Assembly (NCBI GenBank): GCA_001939145.1
Contig: LSRX01000082.1
Span: forward strand, 58,208 to 122,207
Direction: 5' to 3'
DNA length: 64,000 nt
From: Symbiodinium microadriaticum
Taxonomy: Eukaryota > Sar > Dinophyceae > Suessiales > Symbiodiniaceae
Part shown: in pieces, positions 39,658-51,589 of the stretch
How the letters are laid out: every line of letters begins with the position of its first letter
How positions within the stretch are numbered: the stretch's first letter is position 1
Made by a program: the position numbers and the translations under genes
The notes under the pieces: model-generated
The model's input: only the letters and a program-made list of their open reading frames with translations
What the model was told of the DNA's origin: nothing
Databases searched by the model: none

Positions 39658-40989
39658 ATGCCAGACAGTGAGAAAACTTTGTCCACGATCGAGTTGCACC
39701 GCATGAAAGACTCGGCAGATCAGCTCCTCAGTTCGAGAGAGGAAGGTGGCAGGCTGCAGGAGCTAGATCTTATTGTAACCGATGCAGCATATAAAGTCTT
39801 GATGTGTTGGAACTCTGGGGGGCGCTTTTGGTACTTGGAGACGGACGTTACCAGCTCTACAGCTTGCGTGCCTTCCATTTGCACTGAAGAGCATATTGAA
39901 AGGAATGTTGCCCGGATGTTCTTTGAAAAGATAGCTCCGCCCGGTTTCAGCCCGGAAATAACCCTTGTGCGCGAGCTCTTTCATTGGGGACAGATGCAGC
40001 TGGACTTCGTTATTATTGGGATGGATGGTTGTGGTAGCACATCCGTGCACAGGATACTGGCGCAGCATACGGAGGTCACGTTCACCAACATATCCGTCTT
40101 CAACGTTGATGAAGATTTCTTCCTGATAGAGATGGGCAGGCAAACGTTGCCTTTTCGTGCTCAAGTGGAGCGCTTGAACCTTTTTCGCATGGAGCTCCAG
40201 GCCCTGAAGGGCGACTCCCAGCTGGTCGGGCTTTATCAGCCCTACATGTGGCATGTTGATGTGCTGAGGTTGGCGATCAAGCAAATGCCAAACCTAAGGG
40301 TACTTGCCACAGTTTGTGACCCTGTAGATCGCTTTGAGCGTCGCATGCACGGCCAGAGTAGGCCATCTGACGAGAAGTTGTCGGAATCCGTGGAAAGGCA
40401 GCTCAACGACGATGCCTCGGTAAATCTTGCGCAGAAATGGCGTGGATGGCATGCGGCCTTTGGGCACCGAATTCTTTTCGTTGAGCAGCTTAGACTCAGC
40501 TCGCATGAAACGTGGAGAACCATTTCCGAGTTCTTGAAAATCCGGCCATTCCCGCGCACCTTCCGATTCCCACGCTATAACGCACGTGGTTCGCGGTCGA
40601 ATCTTTGTCAGCACCGGAGACTACTGGACGAGTTGAAGGCTCGCCTCAGCAAAAGCCTGCGTATGCTCTTGTGTCGTGCAGTAGCTCTCCCCGGCGTTTG
40701 TGTGTTCGAAGCCCAAAGACACGACCTCGGCTGTTCTCATTTTTTTTCTCCGCCACAGGAGCGCTTCAGGTCGGAGTACGACTTTTTGCAGGAAATCTTC
40801 GGATCCGAAGGCTTCAAGCACCGCTGGACTCATTGTGAAAGGCGGAATGAGCATCGAATTTTGAGAGACCGAGATCTGTTGTTGCTTAAAGTAAAGTGTG
40901 AAGGCAGCAGACATCAGCATGTTTTGCTTTGCACCCGGTGCAGGATGGATTCCATGAACACCGCATGTGTGAAGGACAGGTGTGCCTAG
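39658..40989 (+). CDS. Sulfotransferase-like protein 2
   Basis: One open frame of ~443 codons from the ATG at 39,658. LDFVIIGMDGCGSTSVHRIL is the PAPS 5'-phosphosulfate loop, followed by AQHTEVTFTNISVF. LRVLATVCDPVDRFERRMHG is the 3'-phosphate-binding strand and helix, with aspartate-proline where many members have arginine-proline. HRILFVEQLRLSSHETWRTI and EFLKIRPFPRTFRFP make the usual C-terminal half. It is a paralogue of the gene at 35,061-36,836, both on plus and ~3 kb apart. The tail after ~40,700 (QRHDLGCSHFFSPPQERF) contains a T8 run and may read through an intron; FRSEYDFLQEIFG after it looks coding again. Acceptor unknown; a polysaccharide is plausible beside GT47 and GT90 genes. 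Confidence 0.75.
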   Translation: MPDSEKTLSTIELHRMKDSADQLLSSREEGGRLQELDLIVTDAAYKVLMCWNSGGRFWYLETDVTSSTACVPSICTEEHIERNVARMFFEKIAPPGFSPEITLVRELFHWGQMQLDFVIIGMDGCGSTSVHRILAQHTEVTFTNISVFNVDEDFFLIEMGRQTLPFRAQVERLNLFRMELQALKGDSQLVGLYQPYMWHVDVLRLAIKQMPNLRVLATVCDPVDRFERRMHGQSRPSDEKLSESVERQLNDDASVNLAQKWRGWHAAFGHRILFVEQLRLSSHETWRTISEFLKIRPFPRTFRFPRYNARGSRSNLCQHRRLLDELKARLSKSLRMLLCRAVALPGVCVFEAQRHDLGCSHFFSPPQERFRSEYDFLQEIFGSEGFKHRWTHCERRNEHRILRDRDLLLLKVKCEGSRHQHVLLCTRCRMDSMNTACVKDRCA

Positions 40990-42986
40990 CCGGCTTCTCC
41001 TACCTGTAGAAGTGCTGCACCGGCGAGCTGCGCTACTGTTTCGAATCCCTAAAGCCCTCCCTCTACTGCGCGATTTTGCGCGAAGTGATTCTGGAGATGG
41101 CATGTACATGCCCAACTGTGCTATCGGTGGCGGGCAGCTGGATCTCCAACCCAAACAATGTCTAGGCTTCTACCAGGCAGGTTGCTCAAGATCGGACGCC
41201 GCGGCACGAGCCAGTGCTCGTCAGACATGCAGTCTGGCAGCCGGCATCTTGTGCAAGCCGTGGCCGCCGGGGATGTAGTAGAGTGCTTAAGGGCCCTTTC
41301 AGCTCTGCCGTTTTCTGCCTTCTCGCAGCGGGTAGAAAGTTTCTCTATCCCGAAGCGCATCTCAGCACGAGCGCAAAAACTTGCCGTGGCTGGTGTGGAC
41401 TGTGTGGTCGGCATGCATTGCGGTTTGGCACATGTCGTCTCCTAGAAGTGCAGATGTTTGTGTTTGCTCAAGAGAACATCATCCAGCGACTGCCATCGCT
41501 GGCGAAGGCTCCGACTTCAATGACTCACATGCGGTCGAATCACACATCCCCGTCGTTGTTGCACCGAGCCTTTTGGGCACAGAGGTCGGGGGGTGCGGGA
41601 TGCACCATGCACCTCCAATTCCAGCGACATACGGCCAGCCAATGGCCACGAGCTCAGCCAGGTAGGTGATGTCTTGCTGTCGTTCTTGGCATGCCTCGAC
41701 ATCCGTGCAGAGATTCTGCAAATGTTCTTTCTTGGTGGGCATATCGGCTCTGGTAACAGCTTGATCCTGGAAGAGACGCTAACATGGGCCGCCCCTAGTC
41801 CGCACCTGTGCCTATGGCCCATGGTCGGGTGAGCTGAAGTAGTTGTGGGTGCTGTTCAGGTGATGGATGAGGCCGCTGATCGATCGTGCTGCAGGTGGTC
41901 TGATGCGGCACTCCTGATGTTGGCACTCATCTGTCCTACTGAGGTGGCCAAGGTTGAGACCAAGGTCTGTGACTCAAAGGGAAGCCCGGAAGGGAAGCCA
42001 GCCTCACACGCCCAGGCAGGACGAGCGTTGGCGATGATATCAGGCTTAGACTTTCTTGTCATGATGTCAGAACCGACCAGAACCGTGACGTTCCTGTAGG
42101 TGCTCCTGGAATCCTCCATCAGGGCCATGCGGATGGAGAGATCCCCCGGCAGGCTGGGCATGCTCGCAGAGGAACGGGAGTGCCCCCTTATTCCGGTTGG
42201 AGGCAGTGCGAATGGAGCATTTCTTCCCCTCTTCGCTCCCGAGAGGGTCACACTCCGGAGGCTGGGGGAAACGCCTGATGTTGCTTCCGGTCCACTTCTT
42301 CCAGTCAGGCCCTTGCCGCCTTGCAGTTACGATTGCTGCAGTGAGTGCTGCGGCAGCCAGAAGCTCAGCTTGTGTGGATTGTTTCAGGCTCGATTCGATC
42401 ATCTCATCATTTAAGGCTCGCCGCCAGCCGCGACCGGCCGTGCCGAGAGAGCCTTAGTTGAGGGTCTACGGACTGTCACATCTGTCTTAACTGCTCCAGC
42501 CACTGACCAGCGGGGTTCAGGTGGAGGCTTCCGCTCCAGGCTCGGTGAGGGGCAAAGTGAGGAGCGCTGCGTCTGAGTGCAAATATCCCTTCCAGGCATC
42601 GGACGATGCTGAGCCCGGCAAGCTGCCCAATGCACATGCCACTGCCAGTGTGCGATTTACATCGAAGTAAGTGACTACTTCCGCAGCTCTTCTCTGGTGC
42701 TGTGGTCCCGAACTGCGTGATACAGGCACGACGGCTGTGTATGCAAGCAGTTCACAAAGTCTTCGTCTCAGGCGTCCAAGGCTCTACAAAGCTTCGAAAC
42801 TGGAACGTACAGACTGAGACTGCGAGGTGTTTTGGATAGGCTCTGGCAGAGCCAAAGGCCCCCGTCCACCACATGTTCCGGGGAGAGGGTTTCGTGCTTT
42901 CGCCAGGCAAAACATGCAGGCATGCTTCCCAGATTGGACGTTGGGTGACGTGGGAGCTGTGACCGAAGGCACCGCAGTCCTTTCAG
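40990..42986. other. Possible 5' exons of the TerC gene; nothing recognised
   Basis: Short open pieces bounded by CAG and GT-like signals occur at 41,380-41,665, 41,845-42,099 and 42,100-42,457. None shows a motif I can name. Confidence 0.35.
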
Positions 42987-45616
42987 GTGCTTGCCGTGGG
43001 CATACTTGGTGCCATGCTCTTCGGCACCTTTGTCACACTCACCCAGGGCGCCGTCGCGGGTGCTGAATGGTGCCTGGCATGCTAGATTTACCAGGGTCGG
43101 AGGAGCTGTGATGCAGAAACGCGTGGGTCTCAAGACCCTTCATGTCAGGTTTGCATGCTACGTCATCGAGTATTCCTTGTCCGTCGACAATCTCTTCGTT
43201 TTTATTGTGCCTGTGCTTGTTTCGGGGGTGGCAGCGGCAGGTGCACAAAGGAGCAGGCAGCTGCAAATGTTCTTCAGAATAAGCATGCATCCACACTGCT
43301 CTTGCTTAGGTGATCTTTGACTACTTTAAAGTCACTGGTGACCGCCAGCCATGCTCCTGGATTGTGCAATCTAGTGTGGACTACGCCACCCATGAACATG
43401 AGTCGTTGAACTGTAGATGTTTTGCATTGTCACAGGTCGCAAGTTCTCAACTACGGCATCGCCGGTGCTGTGGTCTTGTAGTCGCCTTTGCCTATACTTG
43501 GTGCCCCGGACGTGGAGCAGAGTTGAAGCGACCCAGGCGTTTTCTTTTTGTCTACCTGGGGGCGCAGCTGCTGCAGCGCTTCGACTTTCTGATCTTGTTC
43601 TTTGCTGCTATTCTGGTCTCGGCCTTGCGGCTCTTTCGTTATGTGCTCGTGTCACGCTCCCAAAGCCTCCCAGGTGTATGCATCGTACCAGGCGGGGCTT
43701 CGGCTTCACTGTGCTGCGTTTTGTCTGCTCTTTGAAGCCTGGAGTCGCGAGAGAGATGCATTAACTTGGTTGGAAGCATTGCAACGAGGGCCTTGCCAGC
43801 CGCGACGATGACGATGATGATGACACAGATTCCATTGAGGAATATGGTGTCTACAAGTCTCGTGCTCAGAGATGCTCTCGACTGCGGGACTACATACAAG
43901 TGTTCCGTTCTCTCGTCGATGCCGGCGAGCTGAGGGCACTGAAAAATCTGTTTGAGATCTCGCCGCGCTTGGATGGAGACAAGTTTTTTACAGAGGCTCC
44001 GCTGACATTCATTCCGAAACACATGCTGGTCTAACCTCAGCGTGGGCTTGCTGCAGTTGGATGGGAGAACGGTGGCAACACCATTGCTTCTGTGCCTGCT
44101 GGTGGTGGAGCTTCTGGCTTAATGTAAAAACAAGAACTTCGCATGGTATGAAAGACAATCCAAAGATCGGCGACCAAGGTTCAGTGACATCGTGTTTGCC
44201 ACAGATTCTGTGCCTGCTGTGTTGGGAACCACCAAGGCCGGGCAGAATTCTTTGCCTCATAAGACGAGCTGGCTTCGCCTGGTTTACTTGCAGGATCCAT
44301 TTATCGCATATTCGTCGTCTGCTCCTTACGGCTAGAGGCTAGAACTTCGGCACTGGCTGCGTTGCGCAACTTTTGATTTCAAGACGTTGCTGATCGAGAT
44401 GACGTAATCATAGCGCAAGGAACATTTTTGCAGTGTTTGGGCTGCGATCTTTGTTCTTCATCCTGCGCGAAGCCATGACGAGGTGTGAGCCGTCGAAGAA
44501 CCGAACTTGCTTGACCATGTCTGTGGCCATCCGCTGCAACGCAGGTTTACCTACTTGGAGCCAGCGGTGAGTTTTGTGCTGGGCTTCATCGGACTAAAAA
44601 TAGTTCCTTGCTCAGCTTCTTTGGCTTTAGTATCCCCTCCTGCAACCTTGCAAGACTGGACAAAGGGGTTTATTGTGTCATGAAACAGATCAACAACATG
44701 CATGCAGCTGGTAGACCTACGCAGGAGCAGGGTCTCCGGATCTAAGTTCCTGGCGGCAGGAGCCACCGCACAGGAGTTAGACAATTTCCCAAAGTTTGCT
44801 GTGCGCGAGCGCGTCGGGTGCCCACAAGTGTTGGTCCTAGTGCAGAAATGGAGTCCAGCTAGATTCTCCAACAAGTCATCAGGCTTGTCTTGGAAGACAT
44901 CCATCCGACGCCTTTACGAGTCTCCACTCATGACACGTGTTGAGATTTTCGTCACGGACAGTACGTGTCTGCGGCTGGGCACTCTGACTTTCTTTTCCAG
45001 CTTGCACGGGATGAGTATAAACCGGCTTCAATCATAAGCATGACAGTCAGGCAAGTAATTTACATAAACGCCGTAATACAACCATAACACAAACCATAAC
45101 AAAAACATAAGAAAACCATAACAGAAAAAACTCACAAAGCATAAGAAAACCATAAACAAATCGTAAACCATAAGAATATCGTAACCGGAAGGATTCCTGA
45201 AGTCATATCAGAATCGTATCGACGCTTCCCGACACTCTGGGCGTCTCAGAGCTAGAGACTGCCGGTTTTTTGGGTGATTGACGGCCCCTCGACACCGGAG
45301 CGTGGAACCTCTAGGTTTGGCGGGTGGGTGGCTCGCATCCGATTGATGGAAGGGGCTACAGTCACTCGTCGTTATGATGAGCTAGTTGGCAAGCACCTGT
45401 GAGGTTGTGGATTACTTTGAGATCATCGAGGCAGAATTGCGCTCGGATTGATGAGGTTGGCGATGATGTGGTATCTTCAGGTGCCTGTTATGGGCTCACT
45501 GGCCATCGTCAACATCTCAGGATTCCTGCTAAGTCCAACTTGCAGATGCACGTGTCCCCTCGCTCAGGTTCTCTCCATCCTGGCCACCGGGATCTACTTG
45601 AGCATCAAGGCCGCAC
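42987..45616 (+). CDS. TerC-family integral membrane protein, about a dozen small exons
   Basis: Known TerC/Alx proteins are multi-pass membrane proteins tied to metal (Mn) handling; plant members sit in thylakoids. Exons recognised in order: VLAVGILGAMLFGTFVTL (42,987); ACYVIEYSLSVDNLFVFIV (43,140), the family hallmark with its acidic/asparagine residues; VIFDYFKV (43,310); VLNYGIAGAVVL (~43,445); RRFLFVYLGAQLLQRFDFLI (~43,530); an acidic DDDDDDDTDSIEEYG and FEISPRLDGDKFF (~43,805-43,990); ATPLLLCLLVVEL (~44,073); SDIVFATDSVPAVLGTT (~44,181); QDPFIAYSS (~44,292); FGLRSLFFILREAM (~44,436); FTYLEPAVSFVLGFIGLKI (~44,545); probably VLSILATGIYLSIKAA (45,568). Both charged ion-site motifs (SVDN and FATDS) are present. 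The start is not found and exon edges are approximate. Confidence 0.8.
45030..45567. other. Intron-like stretch with AACCATAA repeats
   Basis: 45,060-45,190 holds many AACCATAAC/ACATAAGAA words. No coding motif before the last TerC-like exon. Confidence 0.5.
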
Positions 45617-45742
45617 GTCTCGTCCCAGTGACAGCTTCTAGAATTGGTACAAATGCTTCTCTCAAGTCTCAGCTGGAGTGGTTCAGCAGTGGCTCGTAGG
45701 TCGCGAGTCAGGACGCGAAGGCTTGTTGCGTCAGTTGTAAAA

Positions 45743-45746
<4 letters not shown>

Positions 45747-45777
<31 letters not shown>
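45747..45777. repeat. (TCTG)n microsatellite
   Basis: About seven to eight perfect TCTG units. Confidence 0.95.
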
Positions 45778-45779
45778 TG

Positions 45780-46743
45780 GAAGGCAGTGTCTTAGCCTTA
45801 AGATCTTGTTACTTGTGGCTGCTCCGGTAGTGCATTGCGCAGCGTGTGGCTTGCAAAGACTTTCCTGATGTGTCGTACCGTCGCACAGCTGCAAGATGCC
45901 TGTCTTCGTAACTCATGAGATCATGCGCCATGCAAAGCAGCTGAAACCCGGCTATGGCTGCCAGGATCTCGACTCGCCCTCCGACACCGGCAGTTGCCTC
46001 AGTGGCTGCAGTCCGTCTTCTCCACCGACTCACATCTGTGTCCGCACGCAGGCAAGTAGCGACCCAGTGGAGGGCGCATTTGCTGCAGGTGTGGCCCCAA
46101 AACTTGGCTTAACAGCCAAAGCCAGACCCCATGCTGCAAAGCAGCCTTGCTGGCCTCTTGCCCATGCGGACATTGCTAAAGATTTAGTTATCTTGCCATG
46201 AACCTGGCATAAAAAAGACTAACTACATGATCCATCCTGTCGTATCCTGTCGTTTGAAGGGCAGGTGTTGCAAGACCTGGCACTTGCGCAGCCGGAGCTG
46301 CTTAGACCCAGCATCGAGTGGTTGGCGCTTGCGGAAAAGTTGCTGAGAGCAGGGGCAGTTCAATCCAAAAGCGCGAAAATCCCACACGGTAGGGCCTAAA
46401 TCAAAAAAAGCCTAGACGCTGTACCTTAAGTTTGGGCCCTAAACCCTGAGCGCCCTGCAGAAAACCCTGAGGGCTGTCGTGCTTCACAAGGCTCGGCCGA
46501 TGGTCCAACAGGTACCCGGAGTTCGACCTGGAGGTCCCGGGTCGGGCACCACGCTTCTTGGGGTTGCTGATGGGAGAAAGCTCCTCGCCTCGTGCTTCAG
46601 AATGGATATGTACAATAGGTACCCAGCTATGGCTTTCATTTCCACACGGGACCTAGTCAAGGAGCAGCAAAGTCTTGTTGGACATCAAAGCTCCCGCCCG
46701 TGGGCAAGTTGCTTCGCGGCAAACTAGATACCGCTATGCGGCT
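45780..46743. other. No recognised gene
   Basis: Some CAG-bounded open pieces (45,896-46,201) without motifs. May contain 5' exons of the GT90 gene. Confidence 0.35.
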
Positions 46744-48384
46744 ATGCGTGCATCACAGGAATTTGCTGGCCCAAGTTGCTGTGCCCTTTCTATATGTTTT
46801 GGGAATGCAGCTTTGATACCGGCTGTGAGTGGCATGGAGCCTCGAGATTCGTTTTCAGCTTTACAGCTACACTGCATTGCAAGTGCGAGGACAAATCTCG
46901 CAGAACTTGCAGCTGCCTTCCCTGGCAGGGGACAGTTGGACACGTTGCTGTCCTTGCGCGACGACGAGATGTTCCTGAAAGTCTGTTGTGATCGCCACCA
47001 GGAAGATGCCAAGGGCATGCCATTTCTATGCTGGCCCGAGTTTGGGGCTGGGCCATGTGGCGGATACTGGCAGTGTTGCTTCAGCAAGCTTCGCTTCTAC
47101 CTGCATGAGCCCGCTGGCGTCGAGAGCATCCTCGCCCCGTGGATGCGCCGCAGATTAGATCAGGACTTCGGCATGTACGAGTCGCAGATGGCGACAAGAC
47201 CAAGACTCCCAACGTTGAACAGCACTCTCAGTGCCGAGCTGTGCCGTGTGTGGATGCCTGGACCTGCTGGGGAAACAGGCCCGTGTCCCCAAAGGCCTGC
47301 TCCAAGGTACAGAGGTGCTTGCAACGATCGTTGGGTGTCGATGCTGGACACCGTCTTGAAGGTGATCCTGTGGAACGTGCCGACGACTTCATGGCCAGAA
47401 CAGGGCTTCTCTTTTGAGCTCCAGTCCTTGAGAAATCTACCACCGAAGGCAGGTCTTCCGGACAATCTCGGCACGGTGCATCCTGCACCGCTTTGGCCAG
47501 AAGGTTTGCTTCGGCGCATGCACGACTTCCCAGAGCTCGCCTTTCCCCCGATTTTCTGCTTCTCCGCCCTGCCCTTCGTAAGGGAGGGTGTCGTTCTGAT
47601 TCCTTCAGAGATTTTGGGCTCGGACAAGCAGCTCGCGAGCCTGGCTCGCACCAACGAGCTGCGCTTGGAAAAGCCTTACACTTCCAGCAAACCTTCCCTT
47701 CTCTGGCGGGGGTCGATAGGTGATCCGCAGTCCCTCGAGGACCAGATTGCCTTCCTCCCGCGATCCCACAACCTTACTGACCCGCAAGCCCGGGAAGCCC
47801 TGAAGGCAGTGGTTCATCGGGCATGTCAGATTGAGATGCGCGGGAAGTACGTGGCGATGAGCATGGATTTTCCGGATATCTTAGATTGCAAATTCTCGTG
47901 TGGGCGCCATCGGACTCTCGAGGTATGGCCGCGGCTGGCAGAGCTCTTGGCTTCATTGGGGCTGCTGGTGGATCGTATGCCGCTGAAGGATTTTCTAGAC
48001 TTCCGTTTTGGGGCCATTCTAGATGGTTGGTCGTTTGCTCGCAACACGGTGCTCACCCTCGCACTGGATTTGACTCCTTTCCGCGTGGAGACCTATTTAC
48101 AATGGTGGTATCACGAAGGCCTTCAGCCGTGGGAGCATTATGTTCCTCTTAAGTCTGATGTTTCAGCCGCCGATGTCCGGGACAAGGTGAGATGGGCAAC
48201 GGCAGAGACCGCGGTTGCAGAGCGGATCGCTCGTTCTTCCACCGCCTTCGCGATGCGCTGGTTCCCGGAGCCCATGCAGATGGCTTATGTCGCAGCAGCC
48301 CTGATGCGCTACGCACGGACTTTTTCAACTGACGGGGCTGTCTCGGGCCTGGAGGAGATTTTCAGAAGCAAGGCTTTGAGGTGA
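46744..48384 (+). CDS. CAP10/GT90-family glycosyltransferase
   Basis: Members of this family add xylose or glucose to proteins or polysaccharides in the secretory pathway. One frame of ~547 codons from the ATG at 46,744; the frame is open a little further upstream and an exon may precede. Features in order: PFLCWPEFGAGPCGGYW; FPPIFCFSALPFVREGVVLIP; KPSLLWRGSIGDP (the usual WRG loop); FRFGAILDGWSFARNTVLTL, matching the donor-site D-G-x-S/W block; LQWWYHEGLQPWEHYVPLKS (the strongest CAP10 signature); and VRWATAETAVAERIARSS with a final helix. Ends with TGA at 48,384. It has no intron over the catalytic region, unlike the neighbouring TerC gene. Confidence 0.82.
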   Translation: MRASQEFAGPSCCALSICFGNAALIPAVSGMEPRDSFSALQLHCIASARTNLAELAAAFPGRGQLDTLLSLRDDEMFLKVCCDRHQEDAKGMPFLCWPEFGAGPCGGYWQCCFSKLRFYLHEPAGVESILAPWMRRRLDQDFGMYESQMATRPRLPTLNSTLSAELCRVWMPGPAGETGPCPQRPAPRYRGACNDRWVSMLDTVLKVILWNVPTTSWPEQGFSFELQSLRNLPPKAGLPDNLGTVHPAPLWPEGLLRRMHDFPELAFPPIFCFSALPFVREGVVLIPSEILGSDKQLASLARTNELRLEKPYTSSKPSLLWRGSIGDPQSLEDQIAFLPRSHNLTDPQAREALKAVVHRACQIEMRGKYVAMSMDFPDILDCKFSCGRHRTLEVWPRLAELLASLGLLVDRMPLKDFLDFRFGAILDGWSFARNTVLTLALDLTPFRVETYLQWWYHEGLQPWEHYVPLKSDVSAADVRDKVRWATAETAVAERIARSSTAFAMRWFPEPMQMAYVAAALMRYARTFSTDGAVSGLEEIFRSKALR

Positions 48385-49435
48385 CAGCTCGAAGGCCGCT
48401 TGGCTTCTCGAATGCAAAGTGAAGACATCCGAGTGCCGTGATCTTGGCCGATGGCTCGAATTCGGCCAGTGTGTTGCCTTGCTCGCGATGCACGGGCAAG
48501 GCTGCATCTTTGAGGATTCATCCAACATTCGCTGATCTTCGCTGGCCCGGGAGGGACTGCGTAGGACTGGGTGCTTTCGTCCGGAGCTCGTAGAGGTGGT
48601 CCGGAGCCTCCTTCGACATCGAAAAGAGCAGCACGCACGCACACGCACGCGAAATTCTTCTCGCCGAGAGCCTCTGTGTGATTGATGCAGTTTGTCAGGT
48701 CCCTATGGCAGCGGCCAGCTGCCAGCGGCTTGGGCCTCGGCCAGCGCTCAGTCGCATGCGGGGAACACCTCCGTGTGCGGTCTCATTATGTCTCACTGGC
48801 TGTAGTTTACACCGCTGATACTCCGCTGATGTTGAGACCCAAATCTTTCCGCATGGAACAGGTAGCGGAGTGAACGTAGTGTCAGGCCATGGCTCAGATG
48901 AATCCGCTTTCCGGCTCGTGCATTCCCCAGCTCGATGCTCGTACAGTAATGGGAGGATTCAGTGCAGAGCCCCCACCTTGGGAGGTATGCTCAATTGCAG
49001 CCTCAGCCCGGGCAGCCCGGGCAGCCCGGGCAGCCGGCGTCTCCCACCAACGTCGTACGCCCTGGGCAGGGCAGCTTTCAGCTGCAGCGCCCGGCCAAAT
49101 CCTGAGAGCAAGTCTCGAACTCTTTAGTGAGCTTTGGGTTTTTTTTATGACCTCCCAGGTGGGGAGCCTTGGTGCCCGCCTGAGATGCAACCTGGTTGGG
49201 GACCTCTCAGCGCCAAGCTGCCAGGTGCGATGGACGGTGCGCCTCAGGTGATGATGCAACACGGTCAGGGAATGAGGAGCCTGCTCGTGGTGAAGCGGTG
49301 ATTCCGAAGAACTGCAGCTGGCATCGGCAGCACAGGACCGTGCCGGCCAACGCTTCCATGGGACATGGACCGTCTCGAGAGCAGGTGCGGGGCGCGGGGA
49401 AGAACGTGAGGCCGTGAGGGCGGTGTTGTCTGCAG
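48385..49435. other. No recognised gene
   Basis: Contains CACGCACGCACACGCACGC (48,632-48,652) and a short GGGCAGCCC tandem repeat (49,005-49,033). Possible small exons only. Confidence 0.4.
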
Positions 49436-49603
49436 GCGCTGCAGCAGCGCGTCGCCGATTTGGAGGAGGCCCTGAGGGGCAAGGACCAGGAGATCAAGGC
49501 CGGAGGGAGACTTCCCCATTGCCTGGCACCGCTGGCCGTGTGCATCGAGGAGCTTCAAACGGCTCTTAGCCGAGACGGGAGCCCAGAGCTGAAAGAGCTA
49601 TAG
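49436..49603 (+). CDS. Coiled-coil exon of an unidentified protein
   Basis: After a CAG acceptor, the frame reads ALQQRVADLEEALRGKDQEI, a heptad coiled coil, then CIEELQTALSRDGSPELKEL and a stop at 49,601-49,603. The upstream exons are not identified. No family named. Confidence 0.5.
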   Translation, partial: ALQQRVADLEEALRGKDQEIKAGGRLPHCLAPLAVCIEELQTALSRDGSPELKEL

Positions 49604-51589
49604 GACGAACACACCACAGTGTACCAAGGCGGGTATAAAGCTTCCTTCCAGCTTCGCCAAGAAGGCTTGGCAACTTTGATCTTCGCTTTGCCTCCAGCTC
49701 GGTCCTCTTGAGGCCAAAGCGCGAGAAAAGGCCCCCGTGGCACCGTCACCAGTGAGCAGCTAGTGACAGCGTGCGCGGTGATGCCTGAGAAGGTCGGCAG
49801 CGGCGGCTTTCGGAAAGTCTCGCAGTCGCAGCCTGCGGTGCCCTACGAAGCCATTGACCAGGCCACTTTGCCCACAGAGGGGCGATCCTCCCTGAGACAA
49901 TTGCCGCAGGAGGATCCGATTGACCTCCGCCTGGAAGAGTTCTACAATGGCACAGGTTCAGCGATTCCATTTCAGAGGCCTGGAAGGGAGGATCAGATCA
50001 AGTTGTTTCATGATGTTGCATGAGCCCCTCTGCAGGATTAACCGAGGATTCTATCGCTTTGGGGAGACCATCCTGGAGCTGAATATCATTAACCATAAGC
50101 TGATGGCGCGGACAGAGGCGCGACGGTGGTGCGGGGTTCAAGGATTCGACGACGAGATTCCTTGGTCGGATGTCTCGACTCTGATGCACAGCATCAGGAC
50201 GGATGGAATCGAAGCAAGTTCGGTCCGATCGAGAAGTTCCTCATGTATTACGAAAACATTGAGAGGGAGAAGGCGGAGTTGACCCCGCGAGAAGGCGGGA
50301 GAGAGCGAGAGAGAGTCCACGCGTCCACGCAGGCCGGGATCCTCTTGGAGCCTTGATCCGGTTCACACGGCCGTCGGGCAGTGGAGGAAGTTTTCCCAGA
50401 CTGTCTGAAGCGTATTTGGTGATGTGACGTCGGTGAGGTAGCTGCTTCCCCTCGGAGGCTGCAGGTTTCAAACTGTGCTAATTGTTTGCATAAAAACTTG
50501 GAGAGGAGAGGCCTGGAAGTGCTACAGCTACCGCATGCTACAGCTATGACGTTCTACACCGGCCCAGTGCCCAAGCTGCGTGACCCTCTCTGAGACGGAC
50601 AAAGACTATCCGGTGGAAACCCATGGGGAATTACAGGGCAGTTTGCTGCGCTCCAGGCACTTCCGATATTGGTGGTGTGCTTGAAAACCCGCGCTCCTGC
50701 GACCCATGCTGCGTGACGACAGTTTGCACATTCACACAACTCCAGATTCGCTAGCCACAGCCATAGCCTTCCTCGTTCCGTTTTGGCTTGCGAGTGCTTT
50801 GGCTTCGGCGAGTTTCGCGCAGCGCTGCTGCAGCCCAGCTCCAACCCAAGCGACGCCAAGTGATGCATGTGCAAGACCAGGCGTGAACTCCGCCTCCTGC
50901 CCTCCAGGTGGCCAGCATGCCGGCCAGAAGACCGCGATCCTCTCGGAATCAGAGAGAGAGAGAGAGACCATTCTTCAGACTTTAGCGTCCACCCTCTCCC
51001 TTGCTTTTCAGGGCGCCGTTGTCAGATGACGCCCTCAACGTGAGGCAGAGCTCATGTGGGAGGGAGATTTCCAATGCCTCTGGGAGAGTCTGTGAAGCAC
51101 AGCAGGAGCAACGGCGCGGGCGTCGAGGCCACGGTTCAAGGGGCAACGTTGTCGCGCGCCTAGCTCGCCAAAGCTCTGCCAGTGTAGAGCGGAAACAGCT
51201 CAATATGGCTCAATTGTGTTGGTAGTAGCACGCCGGTATGTGACTTCAACATGGATTGTCGCACACGTCATGGCTCAAGTCTGACGGAAAACAGGGCAGT
51301 GGTAACTGCGTGGGTCGAGGGGTGTGATTGAACGAGCCAGGGGAATCAGCAGGAGGAGGACTGAGTCCCATCACCGACCAGACAGATAGCAAACCAGCTC
51401 TTTTGCTGTCAGCTATGCCACGTCGCTTGGTTGTTCGCAACGTGCGTGGCATGGGCCCTCCGGGGCGAAGTGCCTGCGGCCACAGAGCCGCCTCACTTAG
51501 GTGAGTCATGGCCTACGCTTGGCATCCACTGTGGAAGCTGCGAGTGAAAAAAGCAAACCAGCTACACCCCATATACCGGAGCTCGCATC
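49604..51589. other. Weakly coding region, no family recognised
   Basis: 49,763-50,260 has open pieces rich in charged residues (AIDQATLPTEGRSSLRQLP; IDLRLEEFYNG) on plus that could be exons. 50,940-50,970 has an AGAGAG run. The rest shows nothing. Confidence 0.35.

Noticed and set aside
42987-44610. Recent bacterial transfer of a tellurite-resistance gene
   Set aside because: The gene is split into many introns and TerC proteins are common in algae and plants.
48880-48910. Relict dinoflagellate spliced-leader sequence near CCATGGCTCAG
   Set aside because: It matches only a few bases of the leader; no CCATTTTGGCTCAAG core was found anywhere in the window by eye.
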